64,000 nt of DNA, taken from contig CAZNJB010000016.1 of assembly GCA_964573255.1 (NCBI GenBank), positions 9,656-73,655 on the forward strand, written 5' to 3'. The notes beneath the pieces were generated by a model. The model did no database searches and was not told the origin of the DNA. It was given only the letters and a program-made list of their open reading frames with translations. The DNA comes from CAYNUJ01 sp964573255. GTDB lineage: Bacteria > Bacteroidota > Ignavibacteria > Ignavibacteriales > Melioribacteraceae. Made by a program: the position numbers and the translations under genes. Below, piece by piece: positions 62,996-64,000 of this stretch; the first letter of the stretch is position 1; each line of letters begins with the position of its first letter.

Positions 62996-63285
62996 TAGAA
63001 TTTCAGTTTATCAATTGCATTTTGCTGAGTTTCATTCTGTGCAAGCCGGAATGCCACGAGCCGAGCAAATTCGCTCGGAGTTATTTCCTCGTACATTTGT
63101 TTAGCTTTACGATAATCATTCCCGCTTAGTTCATAGATGCGGTAGAAGAACCATTCTTCGTCGGGGAGAGAGTAGATTCCATCGCTGTCCGCAGAATCTC
63201 CGGATCGACTTTCTGCAATAAAGAAGATATTCCATCCAGCATAGATTGCAGCTGCTTCAATTGTCTCCCGGCGAACGGTTTGCAA
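62995..63285 (-). CDS. Tail-chaperone frameshift extension (GT-like)
   Basis: 96 codons in the -1 frame relative to the upstream gene, overlapping it by 160 bases. It has no ATG start or ribosome site; the apparent TTG start is the codon just after an eight-T run. The part from LPDEEWFFYRIYELSGNDYRKAKQMYEEITPSEFARL looks protein-like, resembling lambda gpT-type extensions. Most likely expressed only as a frameshift fusion with 63126-63548. Confidence 0.6.
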   Translation of the reverse strand: MQTVRRETIEAAAIYAGWNIFFIAESRSGDSADSDGIYSLPDEEWFFYRIYELSGNDYRKAKQMYEEITPSEFARLVAFRLAQNETQQNAIDKLKF

Positions 63286-63548
63286 AAAAAACTTATTATT
63301 TCCTCCGCGTGCTGATAAGGAATGTCCGCTTCGGTTGAGATTCCTTCCGGCAATCCGCTCAGCACTATTTTCATTAGTTGCTCATATTCTTCTTCTTCGA
63401 GGGGAATATCGAAAACAACAGCGCCTTGAACAATTTGCTCAAACTTTCCCGGACCTATGAATTTTTTGAATTCGTTAATTGCTTTGATCGAGCCATGATT
63501 TACATCGTACTGAATTTCTTTCCCGTTTTCTTCAATTCTTAATATCAT
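63126..63548 (-). CDS. Tail assembly chaperone (G-like)
   Basis: 140 residues, acidic, beginning MILRIEENGKEIQYDVNHGSIKAINEFKKF. Its length and its place just before a tape-measure gene, with an overlapping downstream frame, are those of lambda gpG-type chaperones that coat the tape measure during tail assembly. GAGGTAG-type ribosome site before the ATG. The family call rests mainly on gene order. Confidence 0.65.
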   Translation of the reverse strand: MILRIEENGKEIQYDVNHGSIKAINEFKKFIGPGKFEQIVQGAVVFDIPLEEEEYEQLMKIVLSGLPEGISTEADIPYQHAEEIISFFCKPFAGRQLKQLQSMLDGISSLLQKVDPEILRTAMESTLSPTKNGSSTASMN

Positions 63549-63556
63549 ACTACCTC

Positions 63557-63937
63557 CTAATCATTAAAAAATATTTCGAAAATTATTCCGTGCAGTGCAT
63601 AACTTGGCACTGCGAGCAAGAAGCCCCAAGTCCAATTAATTGAAAAATAAACTGCGACCAAAAACGCATACGGTAAAGTAAGGCAGTAAACTCTTGCAGC
63701 TTTCATGTTATGCCAGCCGTCCAACAAAAACGAGAATGGTACTTTTAGCCACCAGCTTTTTTCTTCCCACCGGTTTTCTAGATACCAACTCCGGAATCTT
63801 TCATATTTCGAAGCCGGTATTATCCTTTTCAACCAGCCGTTCACCCACGCTTGATGCGGACGGTGGACAATAGTGTCCATCTCGGAATTGAAAATCGCAC
63901 TTAATATCAACGCCAATGTTGCGGCAATCAACATCAT
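63557..63937 (-). CDS. Small membrane protein within the phage-like region
   Basis: 126 residues: hydrophobic N-terminus (about 1-16), a basic soluble middle with WYLENRWEEKSWWLK, and two hydrophobic helices at the C-terminus (about 83-98 and 102-122). The ATG overlaps the previous gene's stop as ATGA, so it belongs to the phage-like unit. No family recognised. Confidence 0.6.
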   Translation of the reverse strand: MMLIAATLALILSAIFNSEMDTIVHRPHQAWVNGWLKRIIPASKYERFRSWYLENRWEEKSWWLKVPFSFLLDGWHNMKAARVYCLTLPYAFLVAVYFSINWTWGFLLAVPSYALHGIIFEIFFND

Positions 63938-64000
63938 GTTGCAGCCTCAACATATATCGTTCTCGATTCGCCATTTTCTGTGATATTTTTCTTTTTCAAT
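63934..64000 (-). CDS. Partial phage-like protein (C-terminal end only)
   Basis: The last 21 codons before a TGA that overlaps the next ATG. The visible end reads NITENGESRTIYVEAAT. Too short to identify; included because the overlap supports translation. Confidence 0.45.
   Translation of the reverse strand, partial: LKKKNITENGESRTIYVEAAT

Overview
The window is 64 kb of low-GC, AT-rich bacterial chromosome in which almost every gene lies on the minus strand. The gene content points to the Bacteroidota/Chlorobi/Ignavibacteriota side of the tree: a TonB-dependent receptor with an N-terminal carboxypeptidase-regulatory-like domain, a short primary sigma factor without a region 1.1, MEP-pathway dxs, strong Gram-negative outer-membrane character, and EutN/CcmL microcompartment vertex proteins. 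Ignavibacteria/Melioribacter-like is my best guess; this is inference, with no marker rRNA in the window.

Region 1 (about 1-21.6 kb) is a metal-handling island read leftward as one long, tightly packed run. A sigma-54 two-component pair (19.5-21.6 kb kinase, 18.1-19.5 kb NtrC-type regulator) lies immediately upstream of a consensus -24/-12 promoter (18047-18061). That promoter faces a TolC-CusB-CusA copper/silver-type efflux pump, a PII-like protein, small Met/His-rich periplasmic proteins and a beta-barrel protein. The run continues into an unusual block: a zinc-ribbon protein with two CcmH-like Cys motifs, a zinc-ribbon DUF2318-like protein, an FtsX/LolD-type ABC transporter, a TPR protein, a CcmF/NrfE-type haem lyase and a DUF2231-like protein. 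It ends in a CopB-type P-type ATPase cut by the left edge. The combination of efflux pump, NrfEFG-like haem-lyase trio and p19-locus-like ABC genes is the most interesting part of the window. Divergently, a methyltransferase, a YHS-domain protein and a TerB-like protein form a small plus-strand unit (21.9-23.1 kb).

Region 2 (23-33.4 kb) is xseA-xseB-dxs-oxidoreductase-phoB/phoR-like, a compact operon with overlapping genes. Upstream of it are a TonB receptor with a small unknown gene, a 5'-truncated GNAT remnant and an outer-membrane-like protein. Region 3 (33.5-58.3 kb) is mostly core metabolism and signalling: acyl-CoA ligase, a DedA/VTT-type protein, transketolase, fumarase, adenylate cyclase, NlpC/P60 lipoprotein, primary sigma factor, two EutN/CcmL proteins, a PIN pair, deoB, a GAF/degenerate-GGDEF protein, engB, a REC-like/PEP-synthase-like fusion, gdhA and an MlaE-type permease. 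ilvE (58.4 kb) is on the plus strand.

Region 4 (59.6-64 kb) is the end of a prophage or tail-like element, with a tape-measure protein, overlapping tail-chaperone frames consistent with a programmed -1 frameshift, and a small tail-like protein. It abuts ilvE at a bidirectional terminator next to a short direct repeat. I found no tRNA, rRNA, CRISPR array or complete insertion sequence.
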